NCBI GenBank assembly: GCA_963540965.1
Contig: CAUTSA010000001.1
Span: 124,001 to 188,000, forward strand
Reading direction: 5' to 3'
DNA from: Nanosyncoccus sp963540965
GTDB lineage: Bacteria > Patescibacteriota > Saccharimonadia > Saccharimonadales > Saccharimonadaceae
Length of the DNA: 64,000 nucleotides
How positions within the stretch are numbered: position 1 is the first letter of the stretch; the number at the start of each line of letters is the position of its first letter. Below are positions 7,804 to 15,450 of the stretch, piece after piece. The position numbers and the translations under genes were made by a program. The notes beneath the pieces were generated by a model. It worked only from the letters and a program-made list of their open reading frames with translations, was not told the DNA's origin and ran no database searches.

Positions 7804-9117
7804 CTACTGTTCGTTATCGATAATCGCTTTTTCGGCTTTCTCGACAATATAAGAAGCAAGACTGTATCTTACTCCTGAACAGACTTTTTTATCAAGATAC
7901 CGTGCTTTGCGACAACCGCCCTTACAGATGGGTAGAAGTTTACAGGAAACACATTCAGAGTCTGAAAACGGATTTGTGTTCACGAATTTTGCATATCTCG
8001 AAAGATTGTGCTGTGTACCAAATCCGTCATAGACGTTCCCGATCGCTTCAGCTTTATCCATACTATGCGTGCACATAAACAGGTCTCCATCATAGTTAAT
8101 CTGAAACGCTCTATCAAAATCACACTCGCAGAAGTTGTAGTTCATACCTTCGTCAAAAGAGTTCGTAGTAAAACCTTTAGATTGAGCAAGCTCATACAGT
8201 GGAGCGAGATTTTCGTAAGGTTTAGATCCTTTCTTCTCGGCGGAAAATTCTACGCCTGGATTACGACCCTCAGTATGGGAATAAACCCAACGGAAAAGCA
8301 GTACACAATTATCTCTGACAACATCAGGGATTTCGTCGAGAAGTTTAGGGATCGTGTGATAATTCTCATCAGTTAAATTGACTCGAAGAACCGTAGCTGT
8401 ATCCGAATGTATTCTGGTGCAAAAATCCGAAAGATTTGCGAGAATTTTATCGAATGTTTCACCATGGTTTGCCTTTAAGAAACGATAGCGATTATGAATG
8501 TCGCGTTCACCGTCGATAGTAGCCTGAATATTGGTAATATGAAGATCTTCGCACTTTGATACAAAATCTTTATCGAGAAGAACTCCATTTGTCACGACGC
8601 AAGCTGAATATTGAAAATGGTATTTGTTAGCAAGCTTAAGGATGCCAGCAGTAATGAACTCTATGAGCCTCTTCGAAAGCAAAGGCTCACCGCCAAACCA
8701 ACTCAGATATAAGTATTTGATGTCTTTTACCTGAGGCTCAAGCCAATCGAGGTACGCTTTGGCGGTCTCAATTGTCATGAATTGACCATTTTTGTTTTCA
8801 AAACAATATGGACAATCACAATTACAAGCAAGATTAAGTATTATGGTGTGCCTAAGAATACCAGAGGCATAAAGGCTGCGATACCATTCCAGTTTGTAGT
8901 ACTCGAATTCATCGAAATCGTCATCGATGATAAAATTCAGATTATAAAGCATAGCGAAACGCTCATCAGATACGTCAATTGTTACCAAATTAACGGAATC
9001 GATCCATTTCTTGTTTTCGTCGGTCAGCAAGAGAATATTCTTGGTGAGACTATTGAATAAAATGTATCCTCCATCAGGATTGGCTACGGTGAGATTATAG
9101 AAAGAAAACTTTACCAT
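7804..9117 (-). CDS. radical SAM/SPASM peptide maturase
   Basis: 437 residues. N-terminal about 90 residues form a small alpha/beta region typical of the leader-binding part of peptide maturases. The radical SAM core has C98-x3-C102-x2-C105 for the 4Fe-4S cluster and GGEP at 142-145 for SAM binding. The C terminus holds a complete SPASM domain: C332-x11-G-x4-C349, then C389-x2-C392-x5-C398-x3-C402 and C413, enough for two auxiliary clusters. Such enzymes make thioether, C-C or epimerised products in RiPPs, or act as sulfatase maturases; no sulfatase is present and a tiny Cys-Cys peptide follows directly. Start ATG has AAGGAGG 8 nt upstream. Confidence 0.88.
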   Translation of the reverse strand: MVKFSFYNLTVANPDGGYILFNSLTKNILLLTDENKKWIDSVNLVTIDVSDERFAMLYNLNFIIDDDFDEFEYYKLEWYRSLYASGILRHTIILNLACNCDCPYCFENKNGQFMTIETAKAYLDWLEPQVKDIKYLYLSWFGGEPLLSKRLIEFITAGILKLANKYHFQYSACVVTNGVLLDKDFVSKCEDLHITNIQATIDGERDIHNRYRFLKANHGETFDKILANLSDFCTRIHSDTATVLRVNLTDENYHTIPKLLDEIPDVVRDNCVLLFRWVYSHTEGRNPGVEFSAEKKGSKPYENLAPLYELAQSKGFTTNSFDEGMNYNFCECDFDRAFQINYDGDLFMCTHSMDKAEAIGNVYDGFGTQHNLSRYAKFVNTNPFSDSECVSCKLLPICKGGCRKARYLDKKVCSGVRYSLASYIVEKAEKAIIDNEQ

Positions 9118-9167
9118 AACTAATTCCTCCTTATTTTAAATGTACAAGGGATAATCCTCCTAAAGTT

Positions 9168-9227
9168 GTTCACGATAAAAAATCGCGAACGTAATATATA
9201 CTATACTATGTTTACGCAAAAAGTCAA
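9168..9227 (-). promoter_or_regulatory. promoter and leader hairpin of the RiPP operon
   Basis: Minus-strand TTGACT (9227-9222), 16-bp spacer, TATAGT (9205-9200). Downstream in the leader lies an inverted repeat GTTCGCGAT / ATCGTGAAC (9190-9182 / 9176-9168, 5-nt loop), which could be an operator or a 5' stabilising stem. A second AGGAGG (about 9155-9160) precedes a three-codon TTG ORF, but the gene itself uses the later AAGGAGG. Confidence 0.65.
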
Positions 9228-9240
9228 GAATTCCCCTGAG

Positions 9241-9579
9241 TTAACACTTCAAGTGCAACACTAACCAACAAAAAGAGACATCAACTATTCTTATGATAAC
9301 GGAATAGAGTTTTCACTTTGGAAAATCACAGAAAAAGAATTGAATGCAAACATATATTTTGCTAATCCTTACCACTCCTGGGAACGTGGCAGGAATGAAA
9401 ATGCCAATGGACTTATTCGAGATTTCTTACCTAAAGGAACGGACTTCAAGAAACTTACAAAACGAGATATAGTTGAGATAACGAATTTAATAAATAATAG
9501 ACCAAGAAAGAGACTCGAGTGGAAGACTCCACTCGAGGTCTATAAGTCTCGAAGTGTTGCACTTGAGGGGTTAGAGTAG
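9241..9579 (+). mobile_element. internally deleted IS30-family element
   Basis: Left end TAACACTTCAAGTGCAACAC (9242 on) and the inverted right end (9553-9573) agree in 19 of 21 bp. Between them only the transposase C terminus survives, open from 9265 to the TAG at 9579: YDNGIEF (second catalytic Asp), then NPYHSWERGRNENANGLIR (catalytic Glu) and NNRPRKRLEWKTPLEVY, the standard IS30 C-terminal signature. The N-terminal DNA-binding region and first Asp are gone, so it cannot move by itself. The start codon reported by simple gene calling (TTG at 9340) is internal. Confidence 0.85.
9265..9579 (+). pseudogene. IS30 family transposase, C-terminal fragment
   Basis: About 104 residues of an IS30-type DDE transposase, against about 310-350 in intact members. 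Only the last two catalytic residues remain. An in-frame TAA at 9262 closes the frame upstream. Confidence 0.85.
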
Positions 9580-9630
9580 CCAGTGCGTCTTGAAGATTTT
9601 GAATGTTTTAACTAGGATTGGTGTAGCGAC

Positions 9631-10461
9631 TTAGTAGATACCTAGACGATTCTCACGCTCTTGCTTAGCTTTTCTCCGTTGTTCTTCAGAAGAAAATGCA
9701 GCAATATAAAAACTTTGGAGAACATATCTGTCATATTTCATCAATCTAGCAACAGCAGGGGTTTGATCTTTCTTATCACGTGCATCACTAGGACAGAAAT
9801 TGCGAATAGTAAATGGGCGAACGTGGTACTTTCTAGCCAAATCATTAATATCATTAAAGGCTTTTATTAAATTATTGTGAGATAGAGTGCGTTCTTTTTC
9901 AAACTCCTCATATCCTCGCCTTTCAACCTCTCCTGGCATGGGATATCTATAATCAAGATGGTCTACTACGGCATAGTAGAATTTTCTGATACTATCGAGA
10001 TCCTGCTTGGCCTCTGGTTGTCCAGAAGACTCGATGGCTTGTTTGAGAGCAGCTGATCTTTCATGATAATAGTTCCCCGCTTGAGCTTCGATGGTTTTAT
10101 AGGTTTTACGATCATCGGTTGTAAGAATCATATATTGCGCACACTCGGCCATCGTTTCAAGTGTATTATCCGTTTTCTCAAGCTCATCACCTGCAAACTC
10201 AAGTTCATCAGACAAAGCATCTTCCCATTTTTCAAACTCAGTCCTGCTCATTTTTTGATTTTCTGACTCAAGAGTCTGCCTTCGACGATCAAAGTCTCTT
10301 GTAACATCAAGGGCGGCTCGATAAAAATCTGCGGCATAATCTGGAGCGCGATCAGATTCCTTATTCCAGGACTCTTTTGCAAGTTTAGCTATATCTCCCC
10401 AATCATTCAATGGTTCACGATCCTTATTAACTGATTTATTTGACTCTGGATTATTTTGCAC
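9631..10461 (-). CDS. soluble helical protein of unknown function
   Basis: 276 residues starting at GTG (10461), with GAGGT 7-8 nt upstream. Highly charged, rich in Glu/Asp/Lys/Arg, no signal peptide or membrane segment, probably all-helical. Three Cys are spread over the chain without motif. No family recognised. It is divergent from the 663-residue unknown at 10663 across about 200 bp that hold promoter-like AT-rich sequence only. Both proteins have similar composition and may be lineage-specific partners. It ends 50 bp from the IS30 remnant. Confidence 0.7.
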   Translation of the reverse strand: MQNNPESNKSVNKDREPLNDWGDIAKLAKESWNKESDRAPDYAADFYRAALDVTRDFDRRRQTLESENQKMSRTEFEKWEDALSDELEFAGDELEKTDNTLETMAECAQYMILTTDDRKTYKTIEAQAGNYYHERSAALKQAIESSGQPEAKQDLDSIRKFYYAVVDHLDYRYPMPGEVERRGYEEFEKERTLSHNNLIKAFNDINDLARKYHVRPFTIRNFCPSDARDKKDQTPAVARLMKYDRYVLQSFYIAAFSSEEQRRKAKQERENRLGIY

Positions 10462-10662
10462 AATAGTACCTCGCTTTTTAGATTATTGTAACACCTTATG
10501 TCAACTTCGCAATTAAGTATTATTTATTTAAAAGCGGCACGAGGCTGAATTGAGATTTAGTGATGTCGACTTTTTCAAGCGTTAACATTTTATAATGAAG
10601 GCCTACGTAAAACTAAGTAGTAAATATACTATAATAAGAAAAAGTAGAGGAAGACTATAAAA

Positions 10663-12654
10663 ATGGAAAGAATAAAAGGCGCGAATCATAATGAATCTCC
10701 TAATGAACAGTATGATGAGGCCGCTAGCGTTTTGAATCCTAATAATATTAAATTTGCAGGAGATGTAAAAGAAGATATTAAGTTTCCAGATATTAAAGTT
10801 GATTGGGACGATGAATCGGACTTTTGGGATAAACGCGGTATAGTGCTGAAATGGCTGACTGGTGTCGTAAATAAAGATGGCTCTTGGAAATATAATGTTT
10901 CCATCCCCAAAGAATGGCAGGAACAAGTAGATAGACAACTAGCAGCCAAAAAACGCAATTACGAGCGTTACGAAGAAGAAAGAAAAAGAAATATCGAATG
11001 GATTAAAACATCAAAAAATATAGACATCAATCTTGATAATGAATACGGAATTGGTCAATATTTTTCTGAATTACCAGAGGAGCAAAAGGATCCGATTCGA
11101 CATGATAAAGACATGATTGTAGAGTCTCTTAGTCCATCTGTTGAAAAAACTAATTGTATGAGAAGGATTGAAGGTCTATCTAGCTTAGCAGAAGAAACTT
11201 TTAGAACTTTCATGTTCAATTATGGTAATGTCATTACAGATTCGACGGTCGGAATTATCAATAAACAGATGCAAACGATTGCCAATGCGGCATATAATAA
11301 CTACCCAGATGATGGTGAAATACGAGCAGTTAATGATGAATACACTAAAAATGATGACCGCTTCTTTTGGGAAATCTATGACAAGAAACCTGTATTATCT
11401 ACTGCTATTGAAGTGGCTAATTTTAGCGGCGATGATAGAATAATCGACACATACATGGATACTATAGTTAAGCACCCACTGCTCAGTATGTATGCCAAGA
11501 TACATCCTATCGACAATAGAAGGGTGGAGGCTTACATTAAAAATGTAGTTCCCTTAATCAACAAAAAGGACACCGAAGTCCAACGATTATGGGATGACCA
11601 CGGTCAGATGCTTGGTTTTGCGAGCGTTTTTTTCAAGGGTGATCGCTTTCGTGCTAGTGACTTTTGCATTCATGCATTAACATCCGAGGTAAATCCTACT
11701 AATATACAAGAACTATTGTTGGCCCGTAGGGATGTATCCGCAGATAACTATGCGACTTACGAACAAAATAGAGAGGATGCTTATGAACTTGAAGGTATCT
11801 TGATAAGCTATCGTGGCTTCATCCATAGAGAAGCTCCTGGAGAGCACGAAATATTATCGAGAATGCTAAAGTTCTATGATACAAGAAATAATCCAGAAGA
11901 ACATACGAAAGCGGAAGCCAAACTGCGTGAGATTTATAAAATGTATGGCCCTGAAAGTCGTGATAATTATAGTCTAGGTGATTACATGTTTAATTTGGAC
12001 AATTATGAACGAGAAGAAGAGCAACGTAAAGGAAATGGATTTGGTACTGGTCGCAAAGAAATGGTAGTAGATGCCTTGCGTCGTTTAGTAAAAAATACTG
12101 AGCCCAAACTACTAGAAAAACCAGAAGTTGAAGATGAGTATTTAAATGATTTAATCCAGGATATGTATTTAAATATAAATAAGCAAACTGGTGAGGCATA
12201 TGTAGACTTTAAAGAGGTCGGCAAAATTGTAGAACGGATGAACGAATTATTAAAAGAGCACCAGGGGAAAACTGATATTAAGCCTTCAGAAGTAAAGACT
12301 CTTGCTTTCGTAGAAAGAATAGCCACATTTGCTATGAGGGGAATCAATGAGAAGAATAGGCAAGAATTACCATTCGACCCAGACTTTAAAGAAATTTGTC
12401 GATTTGCAGAATTAACCTCGCAAAGTGGCGAATATAACGAATCTAATTTTGAGAGCTTTTGGAATATTTTTAGACGGATAAGAGACTTTGGGAATAAAGA
12501 CGAACTAACTGAGCACTTTCAAATGTTGTCCAGTCGAAGACTATCACAGCTCCGTGGGCTACCAGAAAAAACACCATTCTTAAAACAAAAAGCCGCAGCG
12601 CTTTGGTCTGGAAACCTAAACAATGAACTTCTTGGATTAGTAGATAAAAAATAA
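10663..12654 (+). CDS. large acidic cytosolic protein of unknown function
   Basis: 663 residues with no signal peptide or transmembrane helix. Composition is acidic and rich in Asn, Asp, Glu and Lys; the predicted fold is mostly helical. No motif I recognise. The promoter TATAAT (10630-10635) and a GAGGAAG Shine-Dalgarno precede the ATG. A terminator hairpin follows. The neighbouring divergent gene encodes a smaller protein of similar character. Cytosolic or secreted by a signal-free route are both possible; sequence alone does not decide. Confidence 0.7.
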   Translation: MERIKGANHNESPNEQYDEAASVLNPNNIKFAGDVKEDIKFPDIKVDWDDESDFWDKRGIVLKWLTGVVNKDGSWKYNVSIPKEWQEQVDRQLAAKKRNYERYEEERKRNIEWIKTSKNIDINLDNEYGIGQYFSELPEEQKDPIRHDKDMIVESLSPSVEKTNCMRRIEGLSSLAEETFRTFMFNYGNVITDSTVGIINKQMQTIANAAYNNYPDDGEIRAVNDEYTKNDDRFFWEIYDKKPVLSTAIEVANFSGDDRIIDTYMDTIVKHPLLSMYAKIHPIDNRRVEAYIKNVVPLINKKDTEVQRLWDDHGQMLGFASVFFKGDRFRASDFCIHALTSEVNPTNIQELLLARRDVSADNYATYEQNREDAYELEGILISYRGFIHREAPGEHEILSRMLKFYDTRNNPEEHTKAEAKLREIYKMYGPESRDNYSLGDYMFNLDNYEREEEQRKGNGFGTGRKEMVVDALRRLVKNTEPKLLEKPEVEDEYLNDLIQDMYLNINKQTGEAYVDFKEVGKIVERMNELLKEHQGKTDIKPSEVKTLAFVERIATFAMRGINEKNRQELPFDPDFKEICRFAELTSQSGEYNESNFESFWNIFRRIRDFGNKDELTEHFQMLSSRRLSQLRGLPEKTPFLKQKAAALWSGNLNNELLGLVDKK

Positions 12655-12694
12655 CTTATAAACCAAACTATTTAGATTATTAACAAATGATTTT

Positions 12695-12728
12695 ATGGGG
12701 ATAAAGCAGCAGTTTTACCCCCATTTTT
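12695..12728 (+). terminator. terminator of the 663-residue gene
   Basis: ATGGGG-TAAA / TTTA-CCCCAT stem with one mismatch, then TTTTT. Confidence 0.75.
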
Positions 12729-12784
12729 CTTTTGAAATTGGACAGGGGGCAGTCTAATGAAAAATACTTTATAATATTTTCATT

Positions 12785-12806
12785 AAAAAATCGGCATAAG
12801 TGCCGA
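12785..12806 (-). terminator. terminator of the tRNA gene
   Basis: On the minus strand TCGGCA-CTTA-TGCCGA followed by TTTTTT, 14 nt after the tRNA CCA. Confidence 0.8.
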
Positions 12807-12819
12807 GTTTCTTATAATC

Positions 12820-12895
12820 TGGTGGGGGCGGTTGGGCTCGAACCAACGACCAAGCGGTTATGAGCCGCCTGCTCTAACCCCTGAGCTACGCCCCC
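12820..12895 (-). tRNA. tRNA with CAT anticodon, probably tRNA-Ile2 (lysidine type)
   Basis: 76 nt with encoded CCA, G1-C72 paired and C11-G24, so it is not an initiator. The anticodon loop is CTCATAA. The D arm, anticodon arm and variable region (GTTAGAGCAGGCGG...CCGCTTGGTCG) closely follow bacterial tRNA-Ile(CAU), e.g. E. coli ileX, and not elongator tRNA-Met. In that tRNA the enzyme TilS converts C34 to lysidine so that it reads AUA. The alternative is elongator tRNA-Met. It is divergent from the divIC-like gene. Confidence 0.9.
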
Positions 12896-12921
12896 AGGTT
12901 GTTATTAATTTTATCACAAAC

Positions 12922-12930
12922 TGATATAAT
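12922..12930 (+). promoter_or_regulatory. extended -10 of the divIC-like gene (leaderless)
   Basis: TGA-TATAAT, then 7 nt, then ATG at 12938. Confidence 0.65.
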
Positions 12931-12937
12931 AAGATAT

Positions 12938-13396
12938 ATGGGTGTGCGCTCGAAAAAGGAACAATTCAGGATACGTTTTAATCGTTTACGTTTTTGGTTA
13001 AAAACTGAGGTCTTAGATTTTAATAATATTTTGCTGCTCTCGATTCCCTTGCTTTTTTCAGCGCTTTTAATTGCTTCGGTTGGCTCAATTGCTAAAAACT
13101 GGGAATTACAGCAGCAAATGAACGCCAAGCAGACAGAGATGGAGTTACTCCAGCTTGATGTAAATAAGACAAAATTAGAAAATCAGTATTATGCGTCTGA
13201 GGAATACCAAGAACTAGAGGCGCGCAAGTTGTTGGGAAAACAGCTGCCAGGTGAGGTGATGATTGATTTGCCGAATAATAGTGAAATTGCAAAGAACAAA
13301 CATCCAAAACTAACCCTTGATGAAAGGATAGAGGCAAGAAAATTATCGAATTTTGAGCAATGGTTGGAATTTTTATTCGGAAACAATAAGGGATAA
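12938..13396 (+). CDS. FtsB/DivIC-like septum formation protein
   Basis: 152 residues. I start at the ATG at 12938 because the extended -10 lies 7 nt before it; an upstream in-frame ATG at 12899 lies in front of the promoter. The protein has a short basic cytoplasmic N terminus, one transmembrane helix (about residues 30-50), a coiled coil rich in Gln/Glu/Leu (about 53-82), then EYQELEARKLLGKQLPGEVMI, the conserved end motif of the FtsB/DivIC family (cf. EKIAREKLGYVKPGE). These proteins join FtsL and FtsQ/DivIB in the divisome. The C-terminal extension of about 45 residues is unusual. Confidence 0.8.
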   Translation: MGVRSKKEQFRIRFNRLRFWLKTEVLDFNNILLLSIPLLFSALLIASVGSIAKNWELQQQMNAKQTEMELLQLDVNKTKLENQYYASEEYQELEARKLLGKQLPGEVMIDLPNNSEIAKNKHPKLTLDERIEARKLSNFEQWLEFLFGNNKG

Positions 13397-13487
13397 AAAT
13401 ATCCTCTATGATTCCTTTGACATGGCAAGTCAATGGGATACGAGATCATGTTTTACGTTTTACATTTTTCATTAACATGTTATAATA

Positions 13488-13496
13488 GTTTTGATG
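13488..13496 (+). promoter_or_regulatory. extended -10 before the Cys-rich exported protein
   Basis: TGT-TATAAT. The predicted 5' UTR (about 13503-13565) contains nested complementary arms GTGGC/GCCAC and CCCA/TGGG, then AAAAGGAGG. Confidence 0.65.
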
Positions 13497-13565
13497 TAAG
13501 AGTGGCTTTGATGACCCATAATAGTGTGGGCGCCACAACATAGTTTTTTTAAAAGGAGGATAAAA

Positions 13566-14144
13566 ATGACTATGTTAAATAATGTTGTTAAAGGTATCGC
13601 TGCGATAGCTTTAGTAATTTTCTTTTCAATGCCGACTAGTTCGGCAAAAGCAGCGTACAGCAGCTGTGATCAGTGTAGTTGCAATTGTAATTGCAACTGT
13701 AATTGTGGGACCTGTAATAAGGCTAGTGGAAACACTAGTAATCAGATCCAGCCTGCTGGCGAAAAAGAAAAGGCCGTCATGGCTGAAACCAAGAGGGTAA
13801 CCGATGCTCACGCGAGAGAGGATAACCGCAAGCAGTATAGCGGTTATAAGATGCAACTTGCGGATGCCCTCGAAAGCTCTGCCAAGAACTCTGGGTTTAC
13901 GGTAGTAACTAAGACTTGGAAGGCAACCGGCGGAGACTACGATGTTGTGCAGCAGGAGTTTTCACGCAACAACTGGACCTTAAAAATCCAGTACCGCTAC
14001 AACAATGGATTCCTTGACAGCTGTCATCCAGTCTGGCTGGCTCATAATGGTACTCCATTAAATTCTGGCGAGGAATGGGATGGCTGGGCTTGGTCTAGTT
14101 CACAAACACTGTATGAACTCTTAGATATGCTGTCTAAGTTATAA
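13566..14144 (+). CDS. exported Cys-rich protein of unknown function
   Basis: 192 residues from the ATG at 13566, 5 nt after GGAGGA; a longer frame from 13524 has no ribosome site. A Sec signal peptide (hydrophobic residues about 9-25, Ala-rich cleavage region ending near SSAKA-AY) is followed at once by a run of alternating Cys: SSCDQCSCNCNCNCNCGTC, ten Cys in about 19 residues. The CxC pattern suggests metal binding or disulfide cross-linking at the surface. The remaining domain is aromatic and Trp-rich and ends DGWAWSSSQTLYELLDML. Expected abundant, given the extended -10, structured leader and strong ribosome site. No family recognised. Confidence 0.75.
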   Translation: MTMLNNVVKGIAAIALVIFFSMPTSSAKAAYSSCDQCSCNCNCNCNCGTCNKASGNTSNQIQPAGEKEKAVMAETKRVTDAHAREDNRKQYSGYKMQLADALESSAKNSGFTVVTKTWKATGGDYDVVQQEFSRNNWTLKIQYRYNNGFLDSCHPVWLAHNGTPLNSGEEWDGWAWSSSQTLYELLDMLSKL

Positions 14145-14216
14145 AAAATACAAGAGTTCAGGATTAAGGGGGTGATAATTTATTTAGAAAAAACGAGTCA
14201 CTAACTATTCTCTTTC

Positions 14217-14242
14217 GGACTGGCTTTTGCCGGTCCTTTTTT
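14217..14242 (+). terminator. terminator of the Cys-rich protein gene
   Basis: GGACTGGC-TTTT-GCCGGTCC stem-loop (8 bp) followed by TTTTTT. Confidence 0.9.
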
Positions 14243-14263
14243 ATGTCTTGAAATAGCTAGATT

Positions 14264-14291
14264 AAAATACCAGGTATAGACCTGGTATTTT
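14264..14291. terminator. bidirectional terminator
   Basis: AAAATACCAGGT-ATAG-ACCTGGTATTTT, a perfect 12-bp stem. It can end the minus-strand gene at 14351 and back up the plus-strand terminator. Confidence 0.8.
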
Positions 14292-14350
14292 CATGTTTAT
14301 TATAAAATTTTAGTGTTTGATTACTAAATTAGCTAACCTTAATCTCGAAA

Positions 14351-14557
14351 TTATTTCTTCTTAGAAAGGGTAAGGAAACCGTTGCGTGGGTTTTCGTTAA
14401 CAACGCGATCTTCAGGAAGATCAACTGGAGTACCCTTTGGATTATTCTCAGTTTTAGTGAAGAAATAAATAGTCTGAGGCTTGCCACCACGGAGGGTAAC
14501 CTCAGATTTATGTAGATAATAGGTGATGCCTTTGCTGTTAGTGTGACTGTAGGCCAT
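14351..14557 (-). CDS. small conserved-looking basic protein
   Basis: 68 residues. The ATG follows AAAGGAGG by 5 nt, a very strong ribosome site. The sequence (start MAYSHTNSKGITYYLHKSEV) is rich in Tyr, Lys and Thr, predicted mainly beta, with a Lys tail and no membrane segment. It contains GGKPQTIYFF and VVNENPRNGFL. I do not know a named family. The strong translation signal and a dedicated terminator argue that it is real and highly expressed. Confidence 0.75.
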   Translation of the reverse strand: MAYSHTNSKGITYYLHKSEVTLRGGKPQTIYFFTKTENNPKGTPVDLPEDRVVNENPRNGFLTLSKKK

Positions 14558-14654
14558 TTTTCCTCCTTTAATTGATATAGTCTTATCTTATGGTAGGGGG
14601 GGTAATCTGTCAAGGGGTTTTCAGAGATTTTATAGAGGTGAAAATTTTAATGTT

Positions 14655-15407
14655 TTATTTGATAAAAATAATGGCAATACGGAGAATTAGAAATCCAATA
14701 AAACGAAGTAGAATGAGAATAGAAATCAGCAGACAGAGAAGAACGGAAAAACCAGCAAGGTTGGGCGCCCAAATAGGAGAAGAGAAATCGTAACGATAGA
14801 GGGAGGTGGAGGGAATATTGGCAGTTAAAGAGGTAGTGATGTTATCCATAGAAGGATAGCTATTGATAATACCAGTCATACAATTAAGATAACCTGGACT
14901 ATTCCATGCCCAACCGTGAGCAATGGCTTGTGGCTTGCAGGACTCCATGGCTTTAGCAAAAATATTACCATTAGGATTATTATCTCCAGTAGCCTTAATT
15001 TTATTTTCAGCTTCAGCCAACGCCGCAGTGGCCTTACGGTTATATTGATTTTCTAAATAAAAAGGCCCCGTACCAAAAGTTAGGACATTACGCCCATTTT
15101 TTTCGATAAAATTAATAACAATGTGTGAGTCCGTGTATCGCTTTAATTCGGTAAGAGTAGTTTTTAGATTATTATCAATTTCCTCCTGAGAGGTGATTTC
15201 CTTACCGTCAGCGGTTTTTCCCTGATCTGCCTGAAGAACTTTATTTTTTAAGTCGTGCATCTTGAGGTGATCAAAACGTAAAAAGGTTGCGGTTAAAAAA
15301 AGTAGAGGAATGAGAGCTAGAAGAAGTTGCCAGGTCTTAATCTGCTTAAAAAGCTGAGAAAGACGACGCTTCTCCTCCTGATGTTCCTTCTTAATAAAAC
15401 CACCCAT
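14655..15407 (-). CDS. membrane protein with two TM helices, unknown function
   Basis: 250 residues: basic N terminus, TM helix about residues 28-43, an extracytoplasmic domain of about 150 residues, a second TM helix near the C terminus (about 218-245). The outer domain has two Cys (CKPQAIAHGWAWNSPGYLNC) that probably form a disulfide. It follows murC on the same strand after 44 nt, with its own TGC-TATAAT (15418-15426) 10 nt upstream. No family recognised; envelope location is inferred from topology. Confidence 0.7.
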   Translation of the reverse strand: MGGFIKKEHQEEKRRLSQLFKQIKTWQLLLALIPLLFLTATFLRFDHLKMHDLKNKVLQADQGKTADGKEITSQEEIDNNLKTTLTELKRYTDSHIVINFIEKNGRNVLTFGTGPFYLENQYNRKATAALAEAENKIKATGDNNPNGNIFAKAMESCKPQAIAHGWAWNSPGYLNCMTGIINSYPSMDNITTSLTANIPSTSLYRYDFSSPIWAPNLAGFSVLLCLLISILILLRFIGFLILRIAIIFIK

Positions 15408-15450
15408 AAACGTTTTAATTATAGCATAACAGAAAAGCTGGCGGAGAGGT

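Noticed and set aside
9340..9579. Independent 79-residue gene
   Set aside because: The TTG start is internal to an IS30 transposase frame that is open from 9265; it is a fragment.
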